Origin: Thermoflexus sp.
GTDB taxonomy: Bacteria > Chloroflexota > Anaerolineae > Aggregatilineales > Aggregatilineaceae
Assembly (NCBI GenBank): GCA_020724465.1
Contig: DYGX01000021.1
Location: forward strand, 1 to 62,753
DNA length: 62,753 bases
Direction: 5' to 3'
In this document: positions 15,372 to 25,084 of the stretch, one piece after another
Position numbering within the stretch: the first letter of the stretch is position 1
Layout: each line of letters starts with the position of its first letter
Program-made: the position numbers and the translations under genes
Notes under the pieces: generated by a model
The model's database searches: none
Told to the model about the DNA's origin: nothing
Seen by the model: only the letters and a program-made list of their open reading frames with translations

Positions 15372-17027
15372 ATGGAACTGGTTGCGTACATACGATTGTT
15401 TCGCAAGTGGTTTTGGCTGCTCTTTCTGGGCGCTTTTCTGGCGGGTGGCGCGGCCTTTCTCACGGCCAGCCGCCGGCCCGACATGTACCAGGCGGACGTC
15501 ACGATCCAGGTCGGCAGCTCGCTGGACACGCCTAACCCCCAGCTCGGCGATCTCAATACCGGCGCGGCGCTGGCCCAGACCTACGCGGTGCTCGCCAAGA
15601 GCCGCAATGTTCTTGAGGCGGCCATCGAAGCCCGCGATTTTCCGCTTTCGGCGGCCGTTCTGGGAAACGCGCTGACGGCCCAGGTCATTCAAGGAACCTC
15701 GCTGCTGCGGCTGACGGTAACGTACAGCGACCCCGTGCTGGCGGCGGAGATGGCCAGCGAAGTGGCGCGGCAGTTGATTCTCAACAGCCCGTCGAACCTG
15801 ACGCCGGAACAGCAGGCGCAGATCGACCTCGCCAACGAGGAAATCCGCCAGTTAACGTCGGAATTGCAGCAGGCGCGCGAGGAATTGAACAGCATCGACC
15901 GGCAGATCACCGTAGCTCAAGACCCCGCTACGCTGGCCGAACTGCGCGAACAGCGCAATACCATCGCCGACCGCATCGTGAACATCTCGGCCAACATCGC
16001 GCAATACTCGAACACCGTCGCCGGACTCCAGCGCCGGACCAACTCGCTGACGGTTGTCGAAGAAGCACGCATCCCCACCTCGCCCACCGGCAACAACATT
16101 TTCTCCACCACGCTCCTCGGCGCGATGGTCGGCGGGGCGCTGGCTGCCGGAGTCGCGCTGCTGATCGAATATCTGGACGACACGATCCGCACGCCGGACG
16201 AGGCGACACAAACGCTGGCCGTGCCCACTCTGGCGGCGATCCCGCGCTTTGGCAAATCGCGCGACAGCTACCCGCAGCGCCTGATCACCTATCACGATCC
16301 GGGATCGCCTGTTTCGGAGCAGTACCGGACCCTGCGCACCAACCTGCTGTTTGCGTCGAACGGGAGCTGGGCGAAAGGCGCCTACGTGATCACCAGCCCT
16401 GGCCCGTCCGAAGGCAAGAGCGTCACGGTCGCGAACCTGGCGGTGACGATGGCCATGGCCGGCCTGCGCGTGCTGTTGGTGGACGCCGACCTGCGACGCC
16501 CCCGCATCCACGAGGCGTTTGGGCTGAAGAACGAAGTGGGCCTGTCCACGCTGCTCTCAGCCGATCCGAATGAGATCTCGCCGGATGGGGGACGCAGCGG
16601 GCTGCCGCAGAACCTGCTGGAATGCCTGCAAGACACCGAGGTTCCCGGCCTGCGTGTGATCCCCAGCGGGTTTGTGCCGCTCAACCCGGCGGAGGTGCTT
16701 GGCTCGATCGCGATGCAGCACTGGTACGAGGTGTTTCGCTCGTCGAAGAACGTCGATATCGTGCTGTTCGACACCCCGCCCTGCCTGGTTGTGGCCGATG
16801 CGTCGGTGCTGGCGGCGGCCATCAAGGCGCCGGTGGTGATGGTCCTCGACGCGGGCGAGACCCGCCGCGCCGCCGCGCTGCGCGCCAAAGAGCAGATGGA
16901 CCAGCTTGGCATCGAGGTCAAGGGCGTGGTGCTCAACGCCGTCAGCGCGCGCGAACAGGGCTACAACTACGGCGGAAGCTACTACTATTATTACTACGCG
17001 CAAGACAAGTCGTCTCGCAAGCAGTAA
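15372..17027 (+). CDS. Polysaccharide-type tyrosine autokinase (BY-kinase)
   Basis: A 551-residue Wzc/CpsD-like protein that controls export and chain length of surface polysaccharide. An N-terminal Wzz-type domain has TM1 (about 12-33), coiled-coil segments rich in Glu/Gln (about 140-230) and TM2 (about 245-270). The kinase domain contains Walker A (SPGPSEGKS), Walker A' (LLVDADLRRP) and Walker B (VLFDTPP). The C-terminal tail has a tyrosine cluster (YNYGGSYYYYYYAQD), the autophosphorylation target. The start is ATG 15372 with AGGAA before it. It heads a plus-strand run with the DUF4012 and CapD-type genes. Confidence 0.93.
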   Translation: MELVAYIRLFRKWFWLLFLGAFLAGGAAFLTASRRPDMYQADVTIQVGSSLDTPNPQLGDLNTGAALAQTYAVLAKSRNVLEAAIEARDFPLSAAVLGNALTAQVIQGTSLLRLTVTYSDPVLAAEMASEVARQLILNSPSNLTPEQQAQIDLANEEIRQLTSELQQAREELNSIDRQITVAQDPATLAELREQRNTIADRIVNISANIAQYSNTVAGLQRRTNSLTVVEEARIPTSPTGNNIFSTTLLGAMVGGALAAGVALLIEYLDDTIRTPDEATQTLAVPTLAAIPRFGKSRDSYPQRLITYHDPGSPVSEQYRTLRTNLLFASNGSWAKGAYVITSPGPSEGKSVTVANLAVTMAMAGLRVLLVDADLRRPRIHEAFGLKNEVGLSTLLSADPNEISPDGGRSGLPQNLLECLQDTEVPGLRVIPSGFVPLNPAEVLGSIAMQHWYEVFRSSKNVDIVLFDTPPCLVVADASVLAAAIKAPVVMVLDAGETRRAAALRAKEQMDQLGIEVKGVVLNAVSAREQGYNYGGSYYYYYYAQDKSSRKQ

Positions 17028-17066
17028 CCCGGACGCGCCGCCGGACGATTGGGACTGCCGAAGACC

Positions 17067-19085
17067 ATGCACGAACTCGACACCGAAACCCTGCCCGAAC
17101 TGGTAAAGCCTCAGGGCCATCGCCGCCGCCGGCGCAGCCGCAGCACGCCGCTGCGCAAGCTGCGCCGCCGCATCCGCCGCATCAACTTCCGGATGCTGGT
17201 GGTGGTCCTCGTCAGCGTTCTGGCGGTGGTCATCATGGGCAGCCTGGTGCTGGTCTTCAACGCGCGCAGCCAGGTGACCGATGCCTGGAACGGCCTCAGC
17301 CGCGTGATGGCCAGCATCAACCGCACGCCTGGTACCGAACTCACCCTGGCCGACTTCGAGCGGCTGCAAGCCAGCGTCAACGAGCTGGACCAGCGCCTGC
17401 GTAGCGCGCACCGGCAGACGTCGTTCCTGCGGCCTGTAGCCTTCGCCAGCGCCGATGTCGAGACCGCGCTCGTCACCCTGGACGCGGCGCGCGAGCTGAC
17501 ACGCGCCGCCAAGGAGATGCTCAACGGGTTGGGCCCCACGCTCTTCTTCCTGACCGAAGGCGAAAAAGGCGAAACCGTCAACCCGCAGTTTTCATCGGGC
17601 GAGCGTGTGGTCGAGCTGCTGCAACTGGGGCGGGGGCAGTTCCTCAGCGCGGACACGCACCTGCGCCGCGCCGAGACTCTCATCGCCGGGCTGCGGCTCG
17701 AGGACGTCTCCCCGTCGCTGCTGGTCACCGTGGATGGGCTGGCACGCCATCACGCGCAGGTGCGCGAGATCAACGATTTGCTGCTCGACGCGCCGGCGCT
17801 GCTGACCGTCGCGCTCGGCCTGGACGACGAGCAGTCCTATCTGGTGCTGTCGGCCAACAGCGACGAGCTGCGCCCTTCCGGCGGCTATATCAGCACCTAC
17901 GGCTGGATGACGGTCCGCAAGGGGCGCATTGCCGATTTCAACTACAGCGCAACCACGCCCACCAGCCCCAATCCCCCGCCGGCGGAGATGGCGAGCGAGA
18001 TCCAGATTCCGCCGTGGTGGATTCAGTACGCGCAGCCGATCTATGCCGCCTGGGACAGCAGTTGGTATGCGGATTTCCCGTCTACGGCGGCGATGGCGGC
18101 CTGGTATTACGACAACGGGGGCAACCCGGCCTCGCCGGTCGATGGCGTCATCGGGATCGACCTGGTCGGCTTCGAGTACATCTTGCAGGGGCTGGGCAGC
18201 GTGACGATCGCCGAGTACGGCGAGCGCATCACGCCGGAGAATTTCCGCGAGGCTGTGTACACCATCCGCGCCGAGGGCAGCGACGACGAGCATAAGCAGT
18301 TCGTCGCGGCACTCTACCGGCAGATCCTGACCGATTGGCAGCAGGTCGACCCGGAGCGCAACGCCGGCCTGCGCCGGGCCGTGCTTCAGGCGCTGCGCGA
18401 GAAACACATCATGATCTACTTCGTCGACGCCCAGCTCAACAATGCGATTAATGCGCTGGGGTGGTCCGGCAAGCAAGAGCCGGGCGTGGATCGCGATTAC
18501 CTGCTGGTGGCCGATGCCAACCTGGGTAGCAAGTCCAGCCGCGCGGTGCTGCGCCAGACCACCTATGACGTCGAAATCCTGCCTGACGGCACGCTGGAAA
18601 GCACCGTCGCCGTGAGCTACGACTTTCCGGCGCGCGTGGCTGAACTTGACCCGGCTGTTGCCCCCGCGCACTACAACGACATCAACTATCACACCATCCT
18701 TCAGGTTTTCGCCCCGGCAGCCAGCACGCTGATCGGGTTCGACAACGTGCCCTTCGAGCCAACCGTCGCGACCACCGCCGAACACACCCTGTTTGTGTCG
18801 AATCTGCAGGTGGACTATAATGCCAGTTTGCGCGTCCGATATACGTACCGGACCCCACAGCTTGTCGAGAGCATCGGGACGTACCGCCGCTATCGTCTGT
18901 TGATTCAGAAGCAGCCGGGCACGCTCGCCGAGCAGGTCGACGTCCAGCTCCGGCTGCCGCCGGGGGCGCAGGCCGTCCATATCGCGCCTGAGCCAACAAA
19001 CAGCTATACGCTGGACCAGCCGATCCTCGAGTTTCGGTTCAGCCTCACTGCCGACCAAACCATCGACGTCATCTTCACGCGCTAA
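17067..19085 (+). CDS. DUF4012 membrane-anchored protein
   Basis: A 672-residue protein. A strongly basic cytoplasmic stretch (HRRRRRSRSTPLRKLRRRIRR in part) precedes one TM helix (about 42-65), and a large extracytoplasmic part includes the DUF4012 core with ANSDELRPSGGYISTYG. That core is found in proteins encoded beside polysaccharide-synthesis genes and distantly recalls LytR-type transferases, but no activity has been established. The gene follows the BY-kinase by 39 bases, which supports a role in surface glycan assembly or attachment. The start is taken at MHELD; an in-frame ATG six codons earlier is possible. Confidence 0.82.
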   Translation: MHELDTETLPELVKPQGHRRRRRSRSTPLRKLRRRIRRINFRMLVVVLVSVLAVVIMGSLVLVFNARSQVTDAWNGLSRVMASINRTPGTELTLADFERLQASVNELDQRLRSAHRQTSFLRPVAFASADVETALVTLDAARELTRAAKEMLNGLGPTLFFLTEGEKGETVNPQFSSGERVVELLQLGRGQFLSADTHLRRAETLIAGLRLEDVSPSLLVTVDGLARHHAQVREINDLLLDAPALLTVALGLDDEQSYLVLSANSDELRPSGGYISTYGWMTVRKGRIADFNYSATTPTSPNPPPAEMASEIQIPPWWIQYAQPIYAAWDSSWYADFPSTAAMAAWYYDNGGNPASPVDGVIGIDLVGFEYILQGLGSVTIAEYGERITPENFREAVYTIRAEGSDDEHKQFVAALYRQILTDWQQVDPERNAGLRRAVLQALREKHIMIYFVDAQLNNAINALGWSGKQEPGVDRDYLLVADANLGSKSSRAVLRQTTYDVEILPDGTLESTVAVSYDFPARVAELDPAVAPAHYNDINYHTILQVFAPAASTLIGFDNVPFEPTVATTAEHTLFVSNLQVDYNASLRVRYTYRTPQLVESIGTYRRYRLLIQKQPGTLAEQVDVQLRLPPGAQAVHIAPEPTNSYTLDQPILEFRFSLTADQTIDVIFTR

Positions 19086-19306
19086 ATCCTATCCGTCCGG
19101 CTGATTACTCAGCTTCTTTAGCGTGTATGTGTATGCTACAGGCAGAATTACACGAATAGCATTTGTGTCTCAGTGAACAACCTGAAAAAACTGTGAAATA
19201 TCGCTAACAGGACTAAACTCCTTTTCTACAGTATGTTATTCTAACGTATACTAAAACCTGGTGTGAGCCTGGGGAACTCACACAAGTGGGGACATAGGGG
19301 GGATGC
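19086..19306. other. AT-rich spacer, probable promoter of the CapD-type gene
   Basis: A 221-bp spacer with the lowest GC content of the neighbourhood. TATACT at 19247-19252 is a good -10 candidate 55 bases before the next start, but the -35 is weak. No terminator hairpin with a T-run was seen after the DUF4012 gene. Confidence 0.4.
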
Positions 19307-21226
19307 ATGTCAGGCCGGGAGTCAAAAAGATCGCGTTGGCGGCGCTACGCTTGTGGCGTCAAGCGCATCGCGCCTCTGGCTACCAGCGATGCGCTCATTC
19401 TTGCTACCGCCTATATGGCCGCCTACTCGGTGCGCACCGTTTCGTTCTATCACCGCATCGAGGCGGCAAGCCTCACCTTCTTTCTCTTCGCCCTCGCTGC
19501 CATGCTGGCAGCACTCTACCTGTCTGGCGCTTATCACCGCATCTGGAGCCGCACCAGCGGCCACGACGTCGCGGTCATCGTTCGGGCCGTGATCGCCGTT
19601 ACGGTCATCGTTGGCGCTGCTGACTTCCTGATGCGCCCGCGCCCGATCCCGCTCAGCGTCGTGCTGGTCAGCCATATCCTGGCGCTGACCGGTTTTGTCG
19701 CCGTGCGCTATCGCTCGCGGTTGATCAGCGGGCTGGAATGGCGCTGGCGAGCGGTCTGGAGGCAGGAATTCCCCCAGCAGCCGCTCAAGAAACGCGTGCT
19801 GATCGTCGGTGCCGGCGAGGCCGGTCACATCACGGCCATGCGCCTCAAACACCGGCCTGCAACTGCCCAGGAGCAGTATGACGTCGTCGGGTTTGTGGAC
19901 GACGACCCCGCCAAGCAGGGCATGTACCTTGAGGGCACCCGCGTGCTGGGCACCCGGCAGGATATCCCGGACCTGGTCGAGGAGCACAACATCGAGCTGA
20001 TTGTCGTGGCCGTCCACAACATCAGCGGCGCGGAGTTTCGCGACATTTTGCAGTACTGCGAGCAGACCCGCGCCCGGATCAACCTGATCCCCGACGTGCT
20101 GGCTCTGCTGCGCGGCCGGGCGACCGCGCCGCTGCTGCGCGAGGTCCGGCCCGAAGACCTGCTGGGGCGGCCATCGGTGGGCTGGCATGAGAGCGTCGAT
20201 GTGACGCCGGTGACGGGCAAAACGGTTCTGATCACCGGCGCGGCCGGCTCGATCGGCTCCGAGCTGTGCCGGCAGATGCTCCAGTACGCCCCCCGCAAAC
20301 TGATCATGGTTGACAACAACGAGAGCGGGCTGCACGACCTGATAACCGAACTTTCAGCCAAGCCGGGCGTTGCCAACGCGCTGCATCCGGTCCTGGTCGA
20401 TATTACCAACGCCGAGATGCTGGAGCCGGTGTTCGCCGACCACCGCCCCCAGCTTATTTTCCACTCCGCGGCGTACAAGCATGTCCCTATGCTGGAGCGT
20501 TACCCCGGCGAGGCGATCCGCGTCAACATCGGCGGGACGCGGCTGGTAGCCGAGCTGGCCTGCGCCTATCGCGCCGAGCGTTTCGTCCTGATCTCCACCG
20601 ACAAAGCCGTGCACCCCGCCAGCATCATGGGCGCCAGCAAGCGGATCTGCGAGAAGATGATCTACGCGTTGGCGCAGCGCTGCGACAATGCCACGCTGTT
20701 CACCGCGGTGCGCTTTGGGAACGTGCTGGGCAGCCGGGGAAGCGTCGTGCCAACTTTCGAGCGCCAGATCGCGGCAGGCGGCCCCGTTACCGTGACCGAC
20801 CCGGAGATGACGCGCTACTTCATGACCATCCCGGAAGCCGTCAACCTGGTCATTCACGCGGCCTGTCTGACCCAGGGCGCGGACCTGTTCATGCTGCGCA
20901 TGGGCGAGGTCGTGCGGATTGTCGAGCTGGCCGAGCGGATGATCCGCCTGCACGGCTTGCGCCCGTATATCGACATCCCGATCAGTTTCACCGGCCCGCG
21001 CCCTGGCGAGAAGCTGCACGAAGAGCTGTTCACCGGCGATGAGACCCAGGTCCCCACCGTCCATCCGGACATCGTGCAGCTTGTCAGCGTGCAAAACGGC
21101 AATTCCCCACACGATTTTCTGGCCGAGCTGGATACCTTGATCGAGTCGGCCTGCGACCACGAGACGGCGCGGCGGCGTGTGCGCGAGCTTGCCGGCTGCC
21201 CGAAAACGGAACCGTCGCCCCACTAG
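19307..21226 (+). CDS. CapD/WbpM-type nucleoside-diphosphate-sugar dehydratase/epimerase
   Basis: A 639-residue membrane protein of the CapD/PglF/WbpM group. Four N-terminal TM segments (about 20-140) precede a first Rossmann module (VLIVGAGEAGHIT, about 165-280) and the catalytic SDR module, which begins VLITGAAGSIGSE. The SDR active-site region reads STDKAVHPASIMGASKR, the S-M-x-x-K variant typical of UDP-GlcNAc 4,6-dehydratases of this group. These enzymes make precursors for deoxyamino sugars of surface glycans at the inner face of the membrane. The start ATG 19307 follows a G-rich ribosome site. It completes the polysaccharide run begun by the BY-kinase. Confidence 0.92.
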   Translation: MSGRESKRSRWRRYACGVKRIAPLATSDALILATAYMAAYSVRTVSFYHRIEAASLTFFLFALAAMLAALYLSGAYHRIWSRTSGHDVAVIVRAVIAVTVIVGAADFLMRPRPIPLSVVLVSHILALTGFVAVRYRSRLISGLEWRWRAVWRQEFPQQPLKKRVLIVGAGEAGHITAMRLKHRPATAQEQYDVVGFVDDDPAKQGMYLEGTRVLGTRQDIPDLVEEHNIELIVVAVHNISGAEFRDILQYCEQTRARINLIPDVLALLRGRATAPLLREVRPEDLLGRPSVGWHESVDVTPVTGKTVLITGAAGSIGSELCRQMLQYAPRKLIMVDNNESGLHDLITELSAKPGVANALHPVLVDITNAEMLEPVFADHRPQLIFHSAAYKHVPMLERYPGEAIRVNIGGTRLVAELACAYRAERFVLISTDKAVHPASIMGASKRICEKMIYALAQRCDNATLFTAVRFGNVLGSRGSVVPTFERQIAAGGPVTVTDPEMTRYFMTIPEAVNLVIHAACLTQGADLFMLRMGEVVRIVELAERMIRLHGLRPYIDIPISFTGPRPGEKLHEELFTGDETQVPTVHPDIVQLVSVQNGNSPHDFLAELDTLIESACDHETARRRVRELAGCPKTEPSPH

Positions 21227-21250
21227 ATCCCCGTTGCCGGCGCGATCGCG

Positions 21251-21299
21251 TATAATACCTCTACGGCGCCCGGCGCGGGGATCGCCTCGCGCCGGGCGC
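21251..21299 (+). promoter_or_regulatory. Consensus -10 followed by a leader hairpin
   Basis: TATAAT at 21251-21256 is an exact -10, though no good -35 sits 16-18 bases upstream. Ten bases later a strong inverted repeat, GCGCCCGGCGCG (21266-21277) and CGCGCCGGGCGC (21288-21299), would form a 12-bp stem in the leader of the methyltransferase-like gene. No T-run follows, so it is a leader structure rather than a terminator. Confidence 0.5.
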
Positions 21300-21345
21300 G
21301 ATGTTCATCTCGCCCCATCGCCCGGTCAAGTAGAAAGCAAGGGAT

Positions 21346-22290
21346 ATGGCGCTGGACAGCCTCTGGCACGCCTATAACACCGCCGGGTACGAGGCCCTGC
21401 GCGCCTCCCCGCGCGAGGACGCGCTCGAACACTTCTATGTCGCGCTGGTGGCGTACGGCCACGATGACTACCCCGAAGCCGCAGCCGCCGCCCGCGAGGC
21501 CGTCCGACGCCAGCCATCGAACCAGGTCTTCGAACAAGGCGCCCTGTATCTTGAGCGGGTGCTGGCGCAGGGTAAGGCATCCGTTTACGTGGATGGCGAA
21601 GCGTTCGCCGCGTTCATCCGCGGCGGGAGCAACACCGCGCTGTACGCGCAGACCAGCGAGGCCCTGCACACCGTCTACGATGAGTACGAGGCGCTTTCGC
21701 TGCTCGATATTGGCGTCGGCGACGGGCTGGCGCTGCTGCCCGCGCTCACACAGAACATCCGCCGGCTGGACCTGATCGAGCCGTCTGAGGCGATGCTGCT
21801 GCAAACCACGCGTCAGCTGGACGCCTGGCACGTCACGTACCGGGCGCACCAGATGACGATCCAGGAATTCATCAAGGCCAGCGCCCCCACCTGGGACGTG
21901 ATTCAGGCGACCTGGAGCTTGCAGTCCGTACCGCCGGCGGATCGCCCCAAAATCTTCGCCTGGCTGAAAGCGCACGGCGCCCGCGTGTTGATCGCCGAGT
22001 TCGACGTGCCGGAGTTCGACGCGCTGTACGAACCGGCCCGCGTGCAACACATCGTCGCGCGCTATCAAGACGGGCTGGCAGAATATGAGGGTGACGGTGG
22101 GCGGGTCGCTCAGGGATTTCTGATGCCGGTCATGTTCGGCTACTTCGACCGCAGCGCGGCACGCACCAACTACGAGGGGCCGATCGCCGCCTGGGCTGAA
22201 GGGCTGCACGCCGCCGGCTTCGAGCAAGTGGACACGACGCTGATCTACCCGTACTGGTGGGCCGATTCGTACCTGATCGACGCCCGCTAG
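21346..22290 (+). CDS. Class I SAM-dependent methyltransferase-like protein
   Basis: A 314-residue protein. About 100 N-terminal residues look helical and TPR-like (EHFYVALVAYGHDDYPEAAA), followed by a Rossmann-type methyltransferase core with SLLDIGVGDGLALLP (SAM-binding motif I) and IEPSEAM after the second strand. Motif I has GVGDG rather than the usual GxGxG, which is acceptable. The substrate is unknown. The start is ATG 21346 after AAGGGAT. It is convergent with the TPR gene, and the two stop codons share one CTAG (22287-22290). Confidence 0.72.
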   Translation: MALDSLWHAYNTAGYEALRASPREDALEHFYVALVAYGHDDYPEAAAAAREAVRRQPSNQVFEQGALYLERVLAQGKASVYVDGEAFAAFIRGGSNTALYAQTSEALHTVYDEYEALSLLDIGVGDGLALLPALTQNIRRLDLIEPSEAMLLQTTRQLDAWHVTYRAHQMTIQEFIKASAPTWDVIQATWSLQSVPPADRPKIFAWLKAHGARVLIAEFDVPEFDALYEPARVQHIVARYQDGLAEYEGDGGRVAQGFLMPVMFGYFDRSAARTNYEGPIAAWAEGLHAAGFEQVDTTLIYPYWWADSYLIDAR

Positions 22291-22697
22291 CGCCGCAGAA
22301 TACGCCGCAGGTCGCGCAGGCTCTGCTCGACTTCTGCGCGGTCTTCCTCGCAGATCCCGCTGCACACGCGCAGATACATCTCCAGATCGGCAATCGCGCC
22401 GAGGTAGTCGCTGTTGAGCTTGCGCGCCATCGCGCGGTTGTAGTAGGCCATCGCGAAACTGGGGTCGCGCCGGATCGCGGCGCCATAGTCTGCGATCGCG
22501 GCGTCGATCTTGTTGAGCTGGCGGTAAGCGTTGGCGCGGTGGAAATAGGGGTCAGGCTCGTGCGGCGCGAGCTGGATGGCCGCGGTGAAATGCTGGATGG
22601 CGCGGACGTAGTCGTGCTGCTCGTAGCGCGCCAAACCGCGATTCAGCAACCCCTGGAACGCCGGCTGATCGCCCTGCGGCCACGCTGGCCCTGTCAT
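22287..22697 (-). CDS. TPR repeat protein
   Basis: A 136-residue cytoplasmic protein made mainly of three tetratricopeptide repeats: LNRGLARYEQHDYVRAIQHF, PYFHRANAYRQLNKIDAAIADY and AYYNRAMARKLNSDYLGAI. These are protein-protein interaction scaffolds. A C-terminal charged helix (EDRAEVEQSLRDLRRILRR) ends it. No partner is encoded on the same strand nearby; the next minus-strand gene upstream starts beyond 24 kb. Confidence 0.85.
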   Translation of the reverse strand: MTGPAWPQGDQPAFQGLLNRGLARYEQHDYVRAIQHFTAAIQLAPHEPDPYFHRANAYRQLNKIDAAIADYGAAIRRDPSFAMAYYNRAMARKLNSDYLGAIADLEMYLRVCSGICEEDRAEVEQSLRDLRRILRR

Positions 22698-22839
22698 ACT
22701 GCCCCTGCGCCCTCACGCGTCCGTCTCTCGCCGTGATGCTCGTGGTTAATCTGACTGCCGTCCGCTTAATTCGTGCAGATTATGAAGCAGGCGGCGCTCA
22801 AGTGCCAACCGGCCCGTCAGGGAAGTGCCCGTCGCCTGA

Positions 22840-24021
22840 TCATGCGCCGAGCGCGTAGCGCCCGTTCAGCTCCGGAGCCAGGGCGAGCACCGCTGCCAGA
22901 AAATACGCCAGCCAGATCGCGCCGCTGCGCAGATCCGCCAGATGGGCTGTCTCGCGCCCGGTGTGCGCGTGAGCCATCGGCGGGCCGGTCAGCGCCAGGA
23001 TCTTCGCCCAGCGCCCCAGCGCCAGATCGTCGCTGCGCGACAGATAGCCGGTGTTGAACTGGACCGTACCCGGCCGCGCCGCGTTGACCCCTGCCGCCAG
23101 ATCGAGCGCCAGCGCGTGGAAGTTGGGCGGCACAATCGAGCCGCGCCCCCAGCCTGCGATCGTGCCGTGCGACACCCCGGCGCCCAGGCGTGGAGGGCTT
23201 TCGGGGGCGGCGCCGTGCGCATCGACCACCACCACGCCGCGCGGCGGGGGCAGAGTGTGCGCCAGGCGGGCCGCGCCGTGCCCGAAGAACGCGTCCGGCG
23301 GACCTTCTTCCTGATCGCTGAAGACGACCAGCAGGCGCACGCCTCGCTCGTGCAGGGCGTCCTCGACGCGGGCAAGCGCCGCCACTGCCAGCAGCGCCAT
23401 CAGCACGCCGAGCGCGTTGTCCAGACCGGTGCCGGTCACCGAACCATCGTCGCCGCGCCGCGGCTCGACGTCCAGCACGATTGTATCCTGCCAGGCCAGC
23501 GCCCCCTCGGCGGCTTCGAATGTCAGCGTGTCGTGCCCGCCCGACCGGCGCGAGACAAGCACGCCGCGCGCCCCGGTGGCCAGCCGCCCATCGACGAAGC
23601 GCAGCGCCCTGGCCCCAGCGCGATCCTCGCCCTCGGGGAAGCGGTTGGCGCAGATAGGCACCAGATCGCCACGCTCTGGCGCGCGCACACGGAACGAGGG
23701 CCGGTCCATGTGCGCCACCACGACGATATCGGCAGGCGCGCCAGCAGACGGTTCGCCCGCGCCCAGCCATAATGCCGCGTTGCCGGTGGTTCCCAGTTCG
23801 CGGATCCAGCGCGCGCCCAAACCTAACTCGCTCGCCAGGCCGCCGATCGCCTCGCCGACCGCGCCGGGCAGATTCGCCCCGCCGGACGGCGCGGGCGCGG
23901 CCAGCAGGCGGCGCAGCAACGGCCAGGCCGCGTCGTCCGCCTGCAAGGGCGGGAGATCGGCCAGCGCGCGCGTCAGCGCCGGAACCGCCTGAGTCAATGC
24001 GTCGAAGGGCATGGCGCTCAT
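22840..24021 (-). CDS. M42/M20-type metallopeptidase-like protein (divergent)
   Basis: A 393-residue protein with the di-zinc aminopeptidase layout. HMD (His104, Asp106) in VVVAHMDRPSF, the bridging Asp in GTGLDNALGV, the EE pair in VFSDQEEGPP, an Asp in VVVDAHGAAP, and a C-terminal His in MAHAHTGRETAHL are in the right order for all five metal ligands plus the catalytic Glu. It is more divergent from classic M42 enzymes than its neighbour. Its start overlaps the upstream M42 gene by four bases (ATGA), so the two are translationally coupled and may form a hetero-oligomer. The substrate is unknown. Confidence 0.72.
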   Translation of the reverse strand: MSAMPFDALTQAVPALTRALADLPPLQADDAAWPLLRRLLAAPAPSGGANLPGAVGEAIGGLASELGLGARWIRELGTTGNAALWLGAGEPSAGAPADIVVVAHMDRPSFRVRAPERGDLVPICANRFPEGEDRAGARALRFVDGRLATGARGVLVSRRSGGHDTLTFEAAEGALAWQDTIVLDVEPRRGDDGSVTGTGLDNALGVLMALLAVAALARVEDALHERGVRLLVVFSDQEEGPPDAFFGHGAARLAHTLPPPRGVVVVDAHGAAPESPPRLGAGVSHGTIAGWGRGSIVPPNFHALALDLAAGVNAARPGTVQFNTGYLSRSDDLALGRWAKILALTGPPMAHAHTGRETAHLADLRSGAIWLAYFLAAVLALAPELNGRYALGA

Positions 24022-25070
24022 CCTCGTGATAGGTCGGGCTCAGGGGCGTGCAGCGCCGCCGCCAGCAGGTCAACTGCCGCCGCCACGTCGCGCAGATCGA
24101 CCGTTTCCAGCGGGGCGTGCTTGCCGCGCAGGGGCAGGCCGATCAGCGCGCCCGGCACGGCCAGCGGCAAAGTAACGCGCGCGTCGCTCATCAGGCCGCG
24201 CACCGCGTCATGCTGAACCGACAGCCCCGCTTCCGCCGCGATCTGGGCCAGGTGTGCGCGCAAGCCGGGATGCGCGTGCCAGCCGTTCAGCCCGCTGAGG
24301 TAGAGGTAAGCGGTCAGGACCGGGCCGCCTCCCAGGCGCACGGCGCCCCGGCCTGCCGTTTCGGGCGTGTCATAGCTGAGTGTGCCGTCGACAAACAGCG
24401 CGTAATCCGGCCGGGCCTGGACCAGCGCGTGCATTGCCCCGGCGCAGGTCGTTTCTTCCTGCGCGCTGGCGATCAGATAGACGGTGCAGGGCGGCGGGTC
24501 GGCGCGCAGGCGCGCGGCAAGCGCCAGCAGGACCGCGCAGCCCGCGCGGTTATCGAGAGAGGGGCTGGCGAGCATCGTCTCGCCCAGCGCGACCGCGTGC
24601 GGTGCGAAGGTGACCGGCGTGGCGATCGCGATGGTGGGTGCCAGGGCCGGATCGACCTCAACCGCCAGATCGTCGACCTCGACGGTGAGATCGCCGGGCC
24701 GCGCCAGATGTTGGGCGCGCACGCCGATCACGCCCAGGTGCGGCCCGACCTGCACCGCCGCGCCGGGCAGCGCCTTGAGATTCACCCCGCCGACCGCCAC
24801 CACCCGCAGGAAGCCCGCCGGGTCCACCTGCTTGACCAGGAACCCGACCGTGTCGCTGTGGGCGACCACCGCCACGCGCGGCGCGCCCGTCTCCGGGCCG
24901 AAGCGCGCGGTCACGTTCGCCAGCGCGTCGATCGTCACGGCATCCGCCAGCGGTGCCAGCCGCCCGGCCAGATGGCGCGCGATGGCGTCCTCATGCCCGG
25001 CCGGGCCGGGGATGGCGGCCAGCTCGATAATCTGCGCGCGCAGCGCCGGCAGGTCGGGGGGTGAGATCAC
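24018..25070 (-). CDS. M42 family metallopeptidase
   Basis: A 350-residue aminopeptidase of the M42 (tetrahedral TET/FrvX) family. Metal and catalytic residues are in place: His71 and Asp73 in VVAHSDTVGF, Asp173 in SPSLDNRAG, Glu205-Glu206 in SAQEETT, Asp228 in FVDGTLS, and a His in GKHAPLETV. The start is GTG 25070 with GGAG upstream. It lies 14 bases after a nucleoside hydrolase gene and overlaps the second peptidase, giving a three-gene minus-strand operon. FrvX-type relatives often sit in sugar or nucleoside catabolic loci, in line with the context. Confidence 0.85.
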   Translation of the reverse strand: MISPPDLPALRAQIIELAAIPGPAGHEDAIARHLAGRLAPLADAVTIDALANVTARFGPETGAPRVAVVAHSDTVGFLVKQVDPAGFLRVVAVGGVNLKALPGAAVQVGPHLGVIGVRAQHLARPGDLTVEVDDLAVEVDPALAPTIAIATPVTFAPHAVALGETMLASPSLDNRAGCAVLLALAARLRADPPPCTVYLIASAQEETTCAGAMHALVQARPDYALFVDGTLSYDTPETAGRGAVRLGGGPVLTAYLYLSGLNGWHAHPGLRAHLAQIAAEAGLSVQHDAVRGLMSDARVTLPLAVPGALIGLPLRGKHAPLETVDLRDVAAAVDLLAAALHAPEPDLSRG

Positions 25071-25084
25071 GCGGTGCTCCGGGT